NCBI GenBank assembly: GCA_023362775.1
Contig: JALMGJ010000004.1
Span: forward strand, 38,755,298-38,819,297
From: Charina bottae
Lineage: Eukaryota > Chordata > Lepidosauria > Squamata > Charinaidae
Direction: 5' to 3'
DNA length: 64,000 bases
Under the pieces are notes generated by a model. That model did no database searches, was not told the DNA's origin, and worked only from the letters and a program-made list of their open reading frames with translations. Positions 46,891 to 59,347 of the stretch are shown one piece after another; position 1 is the first letter of the stretch; every line of letters begins with the position of its first letter. The translations under genes were made by a program, and so were the position numbers.

Positions 46891-48190
46891 GTGTAGTGCC
46901 TTCCTTTCCGCACTCTGATGTTGTTCTCACCATTTGTTGTACTACATAGTATATCTCTCTGAGGCAGGATCAGGTGGAAGAGGAATGTTGGAAAAAGCAG
47001 AAATCAGTGGGGCTGACTTGTCCCAGAAAGGCAGTTGTCCTCTTCCACTGTTCAAGGAACAACTAGAACAGACTATGGCCCCTGTACACATCAATATGCT
47101 GACCACTACCATCAAGACCACAGCACTGAGACAAGCAGAAAAAAGGAAAGCTAAACTACAAACTAAACAACTTAAGTTAAATCCCAGAAACAAAGAAGTA
47201 CCGGAACCAGAATGGGTGGTCAGCATGTCCAGCCGCCCATTATCCACTGCAGAACACAATATCCTACAGAGAGGCCTCAATTACAACACAGAGGATGCGA
47301 ATAAATTGAATTCTTTGCAGCTTTAGAAGCAGCATTGAAAACTACAGGACTTACCACAGAAACCCAAGAGAACGTAAGACAGATAATCATACCACAAACC
47401 GGAAGGACATGGAAACAGAACCAACTGAAAGCAGAGGACAGAGCAGCACTCAAACACCTAAAGATGGACCAAACTATCATCATCCTCCCAGCAGACAAAG
47501 GCCGCACCACCGTCATTATGGACAGATCACAATATATACAAAAGGCTAAAGAATTACTTGAGGACAAAGAAACCTACACCCTAGGAAACACCAATCCCAT
47601 ACAGAAACTGGACAACAAGGTAGAAAGAACTCTAAATGCCCTCACCAAGAAAGGTCAAATCACAAAAGAAGAACAGATGTGGATGAAAAGCAGTGGACCC
47701 ATCCTCCCACGCTTCTATGGACACAAACTTGGCATACCGTTTCGGCCAATTGTATCGTTACCAGGGACTCCCACTTACAACATAGCTAAAGAGCTCACAA
47801 AAAAACTTAGGTATCTTACAGAGGAGAGTGAATATTCTATCAACCCCCCACTACAATGCCTCCAGAAAATCAAAGACTTAAAAATAGAAGATGAAATTAT
47901 GGTGTCCTTCGATGTCATTGCACTCTTTACATCCATAAACCCAGCACTAGCGAAAGAATCCATGGCAGCAGTCCTACGAAACACACCCGACCTAGTCAAA
48001 TACACTAAGATAGAAATACCCAGAATCATGGACCTCATCAACCTCTGCCTCACTACCTACTTTCAGTTTGATGAACAAATATACCAAGAAATCAAAAGAA
48101 CACCCATGGGATCACTACTTTCAGGACTCATAGCAGAGATTGTAATGCAGCATCTAGAAATGATAGCACTCCCACGCATACAACCCAAAG

Positions 48191-48349
48191 CAGGGCTGCA
48201 ACTAGGGGGGGCAAGCGGGGCATGTGCCCCGGGCACCGCGCTGGGGGTGCGCCAAAATGACACCCGGGGGGTGCCAAAATGACAAAATAACCCATGGGGG
48301 GGGTGGAATCCATGTTTGCCCCGGATGACACACCCTAGTTCCATCCCTG
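48191..48349. mobile_element. hAT-type MITE inside the PLE-2 reverse transcriptase
   Basis: 159 bp, ends CAGGGCTGCAACTAGGG and (complement) CAGGGATGGAACTAGGG (15 of 17 match). The exact 8-bp duplication ACCCAAAG is at 48183-48190 and 48350-48357. It contains G-rich runs and two GTGCCAAAATGACA-like blocks. It separates RT motif B from the YVDD box. Confidence 0.92.
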
Positions 48350-48440
48350 ACCCAAAGTATGGATCCGGTATGTAGATGACACCTTTGTCATAATAAAAAA
48401 GGATCAACTGGATGAAACACATGAAACCATCAACAACATC

Positions 48441-49076
48441 TTGTGAATAAAATTTATTTATTTATATTTCTAACTTATATCACTGCCCATCTCCCCCCAT
48501 TTCCGGAGGGGACTCTGGGCGGTTTACACAAAGCCAGCAATTAAAACACACAAACATTTATAAAATACAATACATAATTAATTAAATATATAAGACCCAA
48601 GAGGCTCTGATGTTAGGTTTTAAAAGAACTCTACGGAGCAAGCCAACCCCAAGAGGAGCTATTACTCCCCCCATCCCAAGCGAGGTGGCAGAGCCAGGTC
48701 TTCAGTTGTTTCCGGAAGGTCATAAGTGTGGGGGCTTGTCTCACCTCTAGGGGCAGAATATTCCAGAGGGCGGGTGCCACTGCCAAGAAGGCCCGCCTCC
48801 TGGACCCCGTCAGATGGAATTCTCTTATAGACGGGGTCTGAAGCAAGCCCTCTCTGCATAACCGGGTGGAGCGGGTTGATGCTCTGGGGATGAGGCGGTC
48901 CTTTAGGTAACCTGGTCCCATGCCATGTAGGGCTTTAAAGGTGACAACCAACACCTTGAATTGGACCCGGAAGCAAACCGGTAACCAATGCAGCTCGCGC
49001 AGCAGAGGTGTCACATGTGCCGACCTTGGGGCACCCATAACTGCGCGCGCAGCCGCATTCTGGACCAGTTGAAGCT
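48441..49076 (-). mobile_element. L2 LINE 3' end inserted in PLE-2, minus strand
   Basis: This 5'-truncated L2 ends in the TTTATTTATTTA tail and the GGACTCTGGGCGG block. The C-terminal ORF is open on the minus strand over about 150 codons: LQLVQNAAARAVMGAPRSAH, LHWLPVCFRVQFKVLVVTFK, PGYLKDRLIPRAS, LWNILPLEVRQAP. It is the best preserved L2 in the window, so it is a relatively young insertion. No clear target duplication was seen. Confidence 0.92.
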
Positions 49077-50119
49077 TCACAAGGGAAGAAGAAGAAAACA
49101 ACAACACACTACCCTTCTTGGACATCCTCATCAGTAGAGAAAATTATGGCATTCTAGAAACACAAGTCTACCGGAAATCTACCCACACTAACCAAGTGCT
49201 CCATTACCTGAGCAACAACCCAACCACCCACAAGAGAAGATGTGTAAGAACATTATTCAGATGAGCACTAACGCACTGCAGCAACCCAGAACACCAGAAA
49301 AAGGAAACAGATCATCTATACAGCATCTTCCAGCAAAATGGATACCCACACAACTTTATCAAAAAGTGCCTGACCACCCAACCTACTACAACACAACCAA
49401 CAGAAGCTATGAAAAGGATTACACTGCCATACATCAGAAACATCTCAGAAACTACCAATAGACTGTTACAACCACATGGCATCACCGTAGCACATAAACC
49501 AACCAAAACTCTTCAGAACTTCTTAAGTAACCCAAAAGAGCCAGTAGCCCAAGAAGAAAAAACAGGAGTTATCCACAACATACAGTGTAAGGACTGTAGC
49601 AGCCACTATGTAGGACAGACGGGCAGAAGACTAGCAGAGCTCATCCACGAACACCAACTAGCAGTCAGAAGACACAATGAAAACTCCTTAATCTCACAAC
49701 ACATGGACAGACTCAACCATACTTCCAACTCGGAAACTGTGAGCATCTTAAACCAAGCCAAATCCAAAAATGCTAGAGAATTCCTGGAAGCTTGGCACTC
49801 AGACAAAGCAGCCATCAACAGACACATAGAGGTAAACAAGATTTACTTACCATTCATAAGAGACAATAGAAAAGCCAAAAGATCAGAACACTTCCTTGCC
49901 AGCAATCAACACCCAGATATGCAAAGATTAACACCAGGATTAGCACCAGAGGAACAATCAAACAGCACAATATACCCTAATCAAGGAACTATTAACTCAG
50001 TCATTCAACCAAGTAGCAAACAACAGCCCAATCAAGGAACTACTAAGGAGAGAACAACACCTCCACCAACACAAGCAGTACAAGCCATGGTATATAAACA
50101 GAGAGCAAGTCCCACCCCC

Positions 50120-50171
50120 TTTTCGCACTGAAGATGTTGCCTAGTCTGGCAATGAAATGTCTGCAAGAAAA
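50120..50171 (+). ncRNA. Hammerhead ribozyme-like motif at the PLE-2 3' end
   Basis: Stem I TTTTCGCA (50120-50127) pairs fully with TGC...GAAAA (50162-50171), leaving a two-base AA bulge. The core CTGAAGA is at 50128-50134. Stem II TTGCC (50137-50141) pairs with GGCAA (50148-50152), with a six-base loop. GAAA at 50154-50157 is followed by TGTC (50158-50161), the usual cleavage triplet GUC. It overlaps the end of the PLE-2 ORF. Such minimal type-I hammerheads are known from PLEs. Confidence 0.78.
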
Positions 50172-50782
50172 CAATAAGGCTCAGAGAGTCTTATTACTCC
50201 ACAGTAATTAGTTTGATTTCTGCTTATACTTTCAATAAGTTCAGAGGTTAGCCCTCACAAAACAATTGTGTGCCAATGGAGAACTTTACCTTCCAGCCTC
50301 TTTAGAGCTTAGAAAAACCCAAATCTGCCTAAGTTTGTAGGTTTGAGCTGCCACGGCTGTGCCAATTTCTGCTTGTTCCAAATGGCATAAGAAAACACTG
50401 CAGGGTACATACTGAATAAATGCAGTGATAATGAAAATGCCTTTGGATTAATGAAGAAATTGGAAATCAACAACATTGCATGCCGAATTGCTGTCCCATC
50501 TTCAGCCAGCTATTGTGTCACTTTCTGAAGATGTGCAGTCTTGTTATTCAAGTGGACGCTAGCATCTGAACTGTACAGCTGCAATTAGAATGTAGTACAC
50601 CATCCCATTTGGGTACATTGTGCAAACCCAAGAAATCCCTTAGAAAGAATGTGAACAGCACAGCATACCATCCAGACATTTTAGCTTTTTTTTTTGTCAA
50701 GGTTGAAATGTCAAATGTCATTAAAAATACGTTGGATGTACCTACTAAAATAAAATTAACACTGAACTATTTCAAGATAATT

Positions 50783-51015
50783 GAACTTTATTTTGCCCAT
50801 GTGTAAGTGTTGTAATCACTTTGAGTATTCTGGACTTTTCAAATATGATATTGCATGTATCTGTCAACTTTGGAGATTGGGTTTTGATCAAGTGAAACAA
50901 CATTTTATAAAGTGCATCAGTTCACTTAAATCTTTTAGGGACATCGATTCATTTGACTGGTATTTAAAATTATATCCTATCAAAACAGCAAATGAGAAGG
51001 AATTTGAAATGAAAT
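50783..51015 (+). repeat. Diverged direct repeat, unit 1
   Basis: About 230 bp that aligns along its length with 51357-51590: CTTTATTTTGCCCATGTGTA, GCATGTATCTGTCAACT, AAGTGCATCAGTTCACTTAA, TTATATCCTATCAAAACAGC each have a near match in the second unit, in the same order. The ORF in this unit is not kept open in unit 2. Confidence 0.75.
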
Positions 51016-51356
51016 GATATATTTGGAACAGAACAATTTTGTTTTCTGTTTTCCAAATGTATAAATATATAATTGCTGATAAATGTACATGTAAAATGCA
51101 GTAACTAAACAAAACTTTTTTTTAAAAAAGAGCTTGTTTCATCTGTATAGTACAACATACATAAAAATAAAATTTCTATATCACAAAAATAGGTAATGTT
51201 TTATTATTTTATCTTTTGTGTAGTTTTAACATATGCTTATGGAACTAAAGAAAACCCTGTTTGAAGTTCTGATCCTTCAACAGTGGAGATGTATATAACC
51301 TTGAATTTGTCTTAGTGGTCATCAAATTTCATTTATGAGCACAGTACTGATACATT

Positions 51357-51590
51357 TGCAATTTATTTTGTCCATGTGTTAAGTGTTTTGATTGCTCTAA
51401 ATATTTCTGACTATCAAATATAGTGCTGCATTTATCTGTCAGCTCACTATATTGGATTTTGGTATAGTCAAATATTGGTTTTATGAAGTACATCAATTCC
51501 CTTAAGCTTTTTATAGAGCAAACATTTCACGTGACTGTTTTTAAAAATTCTATTCCACTAAAATGGTAAATCTGAAGCAATTTAGAGATC
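51357..51590 (+). repeat. Diverged direct repeat, unit 2
   Basis: Second unit of the pair, about 575 bp downstream: ATTTATTTTGTCCATGTGTT, GCATTTATCTGTCAGCT, AAGTACATCAATTCCCTTAA, TTCTATTCCACTAAAATGGT. The family is unknown. Confidence 0.75.
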
Positions 51591-54065
51591 AAGAATGATT
51601 TATCTGCAATAAAGGGAATGAGAGCAGTGACTGGCCTCTTCAATAATGTTGAAAAAAGGCAGGAAAGTCTAAGGTAACCTAGGCAGAGTTTTATTCCTTG
51701 GGTGTTAAGAAAGAAAGAAAAAAACAGCATAGTTCTCAATATATTTATTTAAGTCCTTTTGCTTCCTTTTCTGAGAATTGTATGTTCCTTGTTATATCAT
51801 CCTTTTGCTCAGATAATCCATATGTTTGGTTCTCTGACTCAATAGCATTTGAAGAATTGAATCCTGCCATTTCCTCATGTTTCTCTCAACATGAACCTGA
51901 AAAGATTGAATGGTGGTACTGGTATAACTATTATCTCCTCACTGTCCTTCATCCACCACTTTTCTTGATAGTCCTATTACTCTTGGCTTGATATAAGTAT
52001 TTCCAATCCTATCTTGGCAGGCCCTTTTTTCATCTTTACCTGATAATGATATCTCTATTTTTGCTCACACCAATACAGTATTTTCCTTTAAGAAATGCAG
52101 ACATGTATTTCACTTCTAAATAAGAAATTGGCTGATAGTAATATTTACTCTTGATGTCATTTCTTCACTGGACTAAACTAGACTTTTTCTGTAATAATGC
52201 TGTTGAGACCATGTTCAGTTTCAGTCTTTTGCCTACTTTTTTGTCTATTATTTGCATTCACAAGGAAGGAGGAAAGGGAATGGGAAAGATACCATGTCTT
52301 GGTGTCTGAGAAGGAACCTACTTAAGATTGTTTAGCTTTATGTATACAAATTAGTTTTTTGGGTTGGTAGGATTTAAAACCACATTCTGAGGGGAATCTG
52401 AGAACCAATCTGCACACAACTGGGAGATCCTTAATTGGATTTCCTATTTTTTTAAAAACTAAGTGCTTCTTTGGAGGACAGCCAATTTCATCAGGTGGTA
52501 GAGGGGACAATTTAACATCTCCTCCCTGTGTCATCTTCCATTCTAAATCATTCTCCCACATGAACTGTCCTTAGTATCAGGAGAGTGAAGCCTAATTCTA
52601 GATAGCTGCTTCTGCTGCTCGGCTCTGCCCTTTTGAGTCCTCCCACCTCCTCTAAGGCTTTTGTGAATCCTAGCTAAGACATGCCTTAAATCACTGCTAG
52701 TAACATACAGTAGCTTTACCCTGAAGCTCATGGCATTTTCGTTCATTTAGTTTTCCACTGTAAATACTGAAGAATTTGTAATCGAAAGCTCTTGGAATTC
52801 ATTTCCATTCCTGAGCAATGCAACAGGGAGGTGGACAATCCCAGATGGCTGAGATTACAATAACATCAAAGGAGAGCATTTGAAATTTGGAAAACTGAAT
52901 GAGAGGAGGCAAGGTAATTGTTAATCTTTTCTAAAGAGTATTAGAACACAATGCTAAACTACAGTAATATAATATAAACTTTATATTGGACAATTAAAAC
53001 AGGGTCCATTCTAAACTATATGTTTATACAATACACAATAATATATATACAGTATAGGCTGATACCAATTGAAGAGAGCACCAAGGACTCCACATATAAG
53101 CTGATCTTACAGTCTCTGGAAGGGCAAAGCTGGACATTTATTAAAAATTCATTTTTGGAATGTAAAATGAATTATTTTCTACCAGTACTTAAGATAGATT
53201 TATTGTCTTTATTTTTTTCATTTGCAGAAATGTTTGAAATACGCTGATAATGTCTTTCAGATTATATAATTCTTTTCTAATAGTAAAATATAAATAATAA
53301 GGACTCTCTGCTTTTTTGTTAACCTTAGTTTAAAAAATATTCTCACATACATATGTGCTATACAAGTATGGCAACGTGAGTATGGATAGCCATGGAGCTT
53401 TCCCAAGACTTTTGGAGGGGACCTTAAGATATGGCCTCAATTGTTTATTTGGAGGGATAGACACAGGCTTCACTTCTACACCCTCCCCCCCCAAAAAAAG
53501 AACCCCAACCAACAAAAAATAAGCAGGGAGATAGTTGTACAGAATATTGGAACAAATGTTCTGAATATGTTCTTGTCCCCCTATTAATCAACAGGAATAA
53601 CAGCCATTAGCACTCAGGAAAACCCATCCTTGGGCAATGTCTGCAGTTTTTAGTTCCAAAGAATGAACACCATGAGAATCACATCTTGGGATACCAAGTG
53701 TGGATAAAATAATCACAGAAAATATTGGTAAGCAAATAAAAAATGACAGAGAATTTCTCACACATGAGAAGGCAGTGGGCTATTTTAAAAATGGACAGTG
53801 GACTAATGAGCAGAGCACAGCTGTGAGTCCTGAGTATGCAAACTCAAAATAATTATATGGAAGTACCTGGGATCACGTACAAGACTGGATGTGATTCCCT
53901 CACATACAGTTGGGACATATCCATGCTGCCATTGTTTTCATTCCCAAAACCCTCAGAAGCAGTTTGAATGATCCATGATCATCTTCACAGCAACAAATTA
54001 CTGTTGATTTAATTTTTTTTGTCTGTAACTGACTAAAGTCTGTTAAGGATTGAAGTGAGGATAAA

Positions 54066-54148
54066 TCAAGAAAGAAAGAAAGAAAAGGAAAGGAAAGGAA
54101 AGGAAAGGAAAGGAAAGGAAAGGAAAGGAAAGGAAAGGAAAGGAAAGA
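54066..54148. repeat. (AAAGG)n / (AAAG)n microsatellite
   Basis: AAAG units followed by about 13 AAAGG pentamers. Confidence 0.95.
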
Positions 54149-57100
54149 AAACTGAAGATCATTCAGTGGCCTGTTAGAACCAGTGAATGGAGCAGAGCTT
54201 AACGTTGTGTAAACTCATGCACAGAAAAAGGAATATTGTTTAAAAACACAGCCTGTGAGCACATTAGAGAGATTCAGGTTCTTATTCTCACACTTTTAGC
54301 CCACCCAAGCATAAAGAAACACACGGTTAGACATTGCAGGTAAAAAAAAAGTAAGTACAAAAGAGTTCTTACATTTATTTTGTCCAGGTATGGCCATTTC
54401 AGTAGAAAATTGGTTTCAGTTCTTCTTTCTGTTCCTTAAACTGTATACCTCTGGCCCTGTTTGCTGCCAGAGGCTGCATGGACAAAGGGGCTTGAGGCCT
54501 AGCACATGGCCTCTCCATGGAGAGGAGCAGCCACATGTGTCCTACTCCATCGGTGGAAGAATCAGAAAGAGAGAAGAGGAAGTGGGAGGGGCAACAAGCA
54601 GCTTCCTCTAGAAGCACAGAGTTTGCCTCCTAGAGCAATCACCCATATGCTAATGAGGCATGCTTGAGTTGCTGGATTCCAACAAAAACCAGTATCCTGC
54701 CTAACTGCTGCAGTCTGACAGCCACAAACATCTCTTTAGGTCTGCTTGGTGCACCACATCCTGCTGAAGAGAGGAGAGATACTGACAAAACTCTTGTCAG
54801 TTTCACTCTTGGTTTCGTGTGGGCTACTGGGAGTGGATCAGCCTGAAGGGATTACTGGTGCTGCCAGGCCTTCAAACTAGCACAGAGTCAGTGTGGTGTA
54901 CGGGTTAGAGTGAAAAATGAAAACTGATACAACTGAGACTGAAAGAGACTGTAAGGAAGGTAGCTATCTGAGTCTCTATACTTCATAAATATCAGAGCAC
55001 TGTCCAAATGTGGGACTGAGGCAGGAACCCAGAGCAATCATGCATTGCTTTTTAAGCACCGCTTCATCTACTATTGCTGTACAGCTAAATTATACAGCGA
55101 AGAAGGTCAGAAGATATTCAGAAGTAGCTGTAAAACTGCTGAGGCACTTTAGGAGAAAGAGTGAGAAGAAGAAAAAATCACCAATGTTTGTATTCCTGTT
55201 TTGGAGTACACAGCACTTTACAAAAATACTCAAATGCTAGGCAGGTCACCCAGCCCATGTGAGCAATCTTTCTAAGGATCTTTTAAACAGCTTTCAGTAT
55301 TTCACAGAGCCCACTATTTCGATGTAACGGAATAGCATTTTTCAAGTATATTGGACAATGCACAGAACAACCAAAACCAGTGATACAAATAACAATTCTC
55401 TCTAAACCCCGTCTTTCCATGTTGCTTGTACAAGCCTCTTCATTGTTTGAGTACAAAACGTACAAACAGTAGGGCTCTGGTTAGCTCATGTGTGAAATGT
55501 GGCTGCTACTCGCTGAAGAGATGATCAGTGAAATGATGCTCTTTTTCTTGGACACACCAGAGTAGCTGTGATATGAATTGCTTTCTGTTTTCTGCAGATG
55601 CGTACGGTACTGTGCTAGATATCTGCCACAGTATTGTGGTACAGTTAGCTGTACCAAGAAGCGTTAGTAACGGTGTTGAAAGTTAATGTTATCCTTAAAG
55701 GGGTATAGCTGTGGAAGTGCTAAATGCCATGACTTTCATCTCTAATATACAGTACATGTAGTCAAAACTATCCTGGCCTTTATCCAAAGTTGCCTTTGCC
55801 AAGGTTACCATACTAAATTAAATAAAACATTCTAAAGAATATAGCTAATCTAAAATCACTGATGGCAATATATTCAATTCAAACATTTGTTAATATCCCA
55901 GTTTGTATCAGATGCTTTGATAGCTTTGGAACTCCCTATAGTTAAGAATATACAAGGGAAAAAAAAAAGGGGGGGGAGTTTAGAGGTAAACCAACAATTC
56001 AATTATATTGACAGCTGAAGAATTTTATTAAGATTAATATTGATAATTTACAAGGAATAAGGAATAAGGAATTGGAGTATCCAGTTTTAACAATTCAATA
56101 GTCTCAGGTTTTAAGGAATTTGAAATATGTCTCTTATGATCTTAAGACAAGATTAATTTATCAAAGCACCTTTTTTGAGTTTCTGGACATCTCAGGGGAT
56201 ATTAAGAAAGGATTGGTTGTATTCCTTTCTATATTTACATGCAGTAAAGCTATTTCAGTCTCCAAACCTGATATCCTTTGCCAGAGTTACTTCACACATG
56301 CATGTCAAAATGTTAAACCATTCCTGTTGGATTAAATATAAGACCTGCCTAATCCAGCAGCTGGTTCTCATAATACCCAATAAAATGCTTCTGGTACACT
56401 TACAAGCTGATATACCAAACCAGCTTTCTGCTCATATTCTCTAGCCACTGAGACATGCCATCTCTGATACTATAAACATGACTAATATCACAATTTGATA
56501 ATCTCATTCTCCATAACTCTACATTATTGTCACCTAAATATGTGAGCCTGTTGGTTGAAAAGCATTGCTTTGTGAAATGATCCGGAAGTTCTATTTGTAA
56601 TATGTGCCTGTAGTTTCCCCGTTACAAGCAGTAACCATGATATGTGAATCAATTCATTGAAAGAAATATAAAAGTCCATGCAACATGATTGCACATAGAA
56701 ATGAAAATCAAACCAAAGTTTTAAAATGTAAATAAAGTTTTGTGGAACATATAATTATATGGAAGGAATAACATAAAGCACAATCAAATGGTATAAAATA
56801 AAACTGGAAAAGTAGAGATAGATCCCAAACATATGAATCCTTTCCAGTCTCAGATATATAAAAGTAATGGAGCACACTCTAATCAAATTATATCAGAGAA
56901 TAAGAATAAAGTACATATGCATCTCTGGAATATATGATGGCTGATATTAATTTGCAGATGATCCCCTACTCAAGAAAAATAACATCCTAACACCTGTTAG
57001 CATTTTTTTCAAGGTGCTTTTTCCTCCTGTATAGAATATATCTTGCCTTTCTACAAGTTCATACTCAGCAAATAACAGACATTTTGGTCTTAGGGGACAG

Positions 57101-57613
57101 TGATTTTAACCATAATGTTCCCTGGATAATACTCAGCAATGGGTATACTAAGCCTCTATGGACAATATGGTATAAGAACATCTGGAGGAATTATTCTTCC
57201 TTCTTGATGGGTTTTCCTTTGACATTGGTGGCCAGATGGTACATGATTTGGCTGTACCAGGGGAGAATATTCCCCCTTTTCTTGCCATTGTCATAAACAC
57301 TGTAGCTGAGAAGGAACCACAGCTGCCCTAGGAATCACAAGCTATAGCTTTTCTTGCCCTTTCTCGTAACCTTGTACATAGTGAATCATGGGTTGTTGTT
57401 TTTTGATGATATGGTCTCTTGTTGTCCTTAGGTTTATCTGCTGGTGAACAGCTTCTCTCTTTGAAATGATTAGCTGTACATGCTCATTTTGTGAAATCTC
57501 CTTTTCAGTGGTGGGACTTTTTTTTTTAAAAAAAATGAAGTTATACAGTTCAACAAAATAGTTAACAAAACAGGAGCTCGGTGAACTTTGTTGTTCTGCT
57601 CATTTACTTAAAG

Positions 57614-57711
57614 CAGTGTTTCTCAACCTTGGCAACTTTAAGTTGTTTGGACTTCAACTCCCTTGTTGGCTGGGGAATTCTGGGAGTAGTTGCCAAGGTT
57701 GAGAAACACTG
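57614..57711. mobile_element. 98-bp hAT MITE with long TIRs
   Basis: The termini CAGTGTTTCTCAACCTTGGC (24 bp in total) are perfectly inverted. The exact 8-bp duplication ACTTAAAG is at 57606-57613 and 57712-57719. The interior has ACTTCAACTCCC and AATTCTGGGAGT, common in hAT MITEs of vertebrates. Confidence 0.93.
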
Positions 57712-57929
57712 ACTTAAAGTATTATGGAGAACCATTGAACTACTGTAGTACTCACTCCTGCTATCAAATCTCCTTTTCAAATCTCCTTTCGTGTTAAGCC
57801 AAACACGTGTTAAGCCAGATCTTCTGAGAAAGAATGAATCTACAGTTCTTACACCCATCTTACTCTATGATAAGGGTAAACTGAGTACACATACTTTCGT
57901 ATTTTCTTGACTCTGTTATTTCAGGACAC

Positions 57930-58265
57930 ACTGGAGTCAAACTTGATTTTGCAACCACTCATTCATTTTGTGATGATCATTTGCCATCAAGTCTGTATCC
58001 ACTCTTAATGATCACAGAGATTGATTTACCCCAGGATGATCTGTTCTCAGTCTGGTCCTTCAGATCTTCCAACAGTACATCCATCACCACTATAATTAAG
58101 CCCATCCACCTTGCGGCTGGTTGTCCTTTTCTTCTCTTTCCTTCCACCATTTCCAGCATTAGAGCCTTCTCAAGAGAGCGAAGTCTTCACATAATGTGTT
58201 CGAAGTAGGATAATTTGAGCCTGGTCATTTGTGCCTCGAGTGAGAACTCTGGGTTGATTTGTTCT
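57930..58265 (-). mobile_element. Degenerate RTE LINE 3' end, minus strand
   Basis: The complement follows the copy at 6965-7490: a MLEMVEGKRRKGQPAARWM peptide, GAAGATCTGAAGGACCAGAC and GACTTGATGGCAAATGATCA, with a matching tail. It is the same old RTE subfamily. Confidence 0.8.
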
Positions 58266-58875
58266 GTTATCCTTTTGTTTGTTTTCTTGGCTATCCTGGT
58301 ATTCTCAGGAGTCTTCATTTGTTTCCTACAAAGTGGGAATTACACAGCTTAATTTATTAATTCTACCTTAATGGTTATTCTCTAGTTCACTCAAGACAAA
58401 GAAAAAAACCAAGAACAACTTGTGAACAATTTGCATGAGTGTTACTCTGTACACAATTAGCATAGTGGGATTTGGGTTGCTGAGAAAAGCACAATAGGAA
58501 ATTAATTTGGAGACAGAATACATTCTAGCAGACTAGGATCTCAGCCTAGGAACTAATCCGAAGTTGGGCTGAAATGAGGGTGCAGGTAGGCTGGGAAACT
58601 GGTGCGCGTGGAGGTAAAAGGATAGGCAAACTAAGGGGCAGAAGTACTTGAAGCAAGTACTTAGCAGTCATGCAAGGCTGGCTCTTGCACCCGCCTTCTA
58701 TGATATTGAAGCTTTTAGTATCAGATAATAAAGCTGCGGCGTTTCTGGAACCTGAAATATCTATGCAACCTCATTTTACAACTACTCTTTGACCTTGATG
58801 TTCATTACAGGGAGAATCATGCATTATCAAGTTATTTTAATTCCTGGCTGATTCCAACACTTTGGCATTGACTAG

Positions 58876-58887
58876 CCTTATTTATTT

Positions 58888-58935
<48 letters not shown>

Positions 58936-59030
58936 TTACATTTATATCCCGCCCATCTCCCCCACAAGGAGGGACCCTGGGCGGTTCACAACAAAGTTTA
59001 AAATCAATTAAAACAATAAATATCAACAAT
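58876..59030 (-). mobile_element. L2-type LINE 3' tail with (TTTA)n
   Basis: (TTTA)n at about 58879-58936, followed by TTATATCCCGCCCATCTCCC and GGACCCTGGGCGG. It probably continues at 59695-59860 beyond the microsatellite and SINE. Confidence 0.85.
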
Positions 59031-59031
59031 A

Positions 59032-59035
<4 letters not shown>

Positions 59036-59094
<59 letters not shown>

Positions 59095-59159
59095 CACATA
59101 TATACATACACACACACCCTATATATATACACACACACACACACACACAGTATATATAC

Positions 59160-59203
<44 letters not shown>

Positions 59204-59208
59204 CAGTA

Positions 59209-59262
<54 letters not shown>

Positions 59263-59277
59263 GTATGTATGTATGCA

Positions 59278-59347
<70 letters not shown>

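Larger units (their letters stand above)
46891..50200 (+). mobile_element. PLE-2: Penelope-like element, interrupted by a MITE and an L2
   Basis: This near-complete Penelope-like element is broken by mutations and two insertions. Pieces in order: an N-terminal region with EWVVSMSSRPLSTAEHNILQ (about 47210-47270), a frameshift near 47310, then RT with ILPADKGRTTVIMD (about 47488-47530), VSFDVIALFTSIN (about 47900-47940, catalytic Asp) and RTPMGSLLSGLIAEIVMQ (about 48095-48150). A MITE follows at 48191-48349, then the catalytic box RYVDDTFVI (about 48368-48394). L2 sequence occupies about 48441-49076. The ORF resumes with LPFLDILIS and ETQVYRKSTHTNQ (about 49110-49195), and a GIY-YIG nuclease VIHNIQCKDCSSHYVGQTGR (about 49570-49630). 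The stop is near 50131. The left limit is set only by the ERV LTR. Confidence 0.92.
50201..57600. other. Mostly unique AT-rich intergenic stretch
   Basis: No coding exon or transposon ORF was recognised. It holds the diverged duplication at 50783-51590, an (AAAGG)n array at 54066-54148, and otherwise sequence with no family I can name. 50220-50600 is of mixed composition and may be conserved non-coding DNA. Confidence 0.6.

Noticed and set aside
57084..57296. ORF starting with LGDSDFN, reminiscent of the LINE endonuclease motif LGDFN
   Set aside because: The motif is broken by one residue, and nothing downstream follows CR1 or L2 endonuclease patterns.
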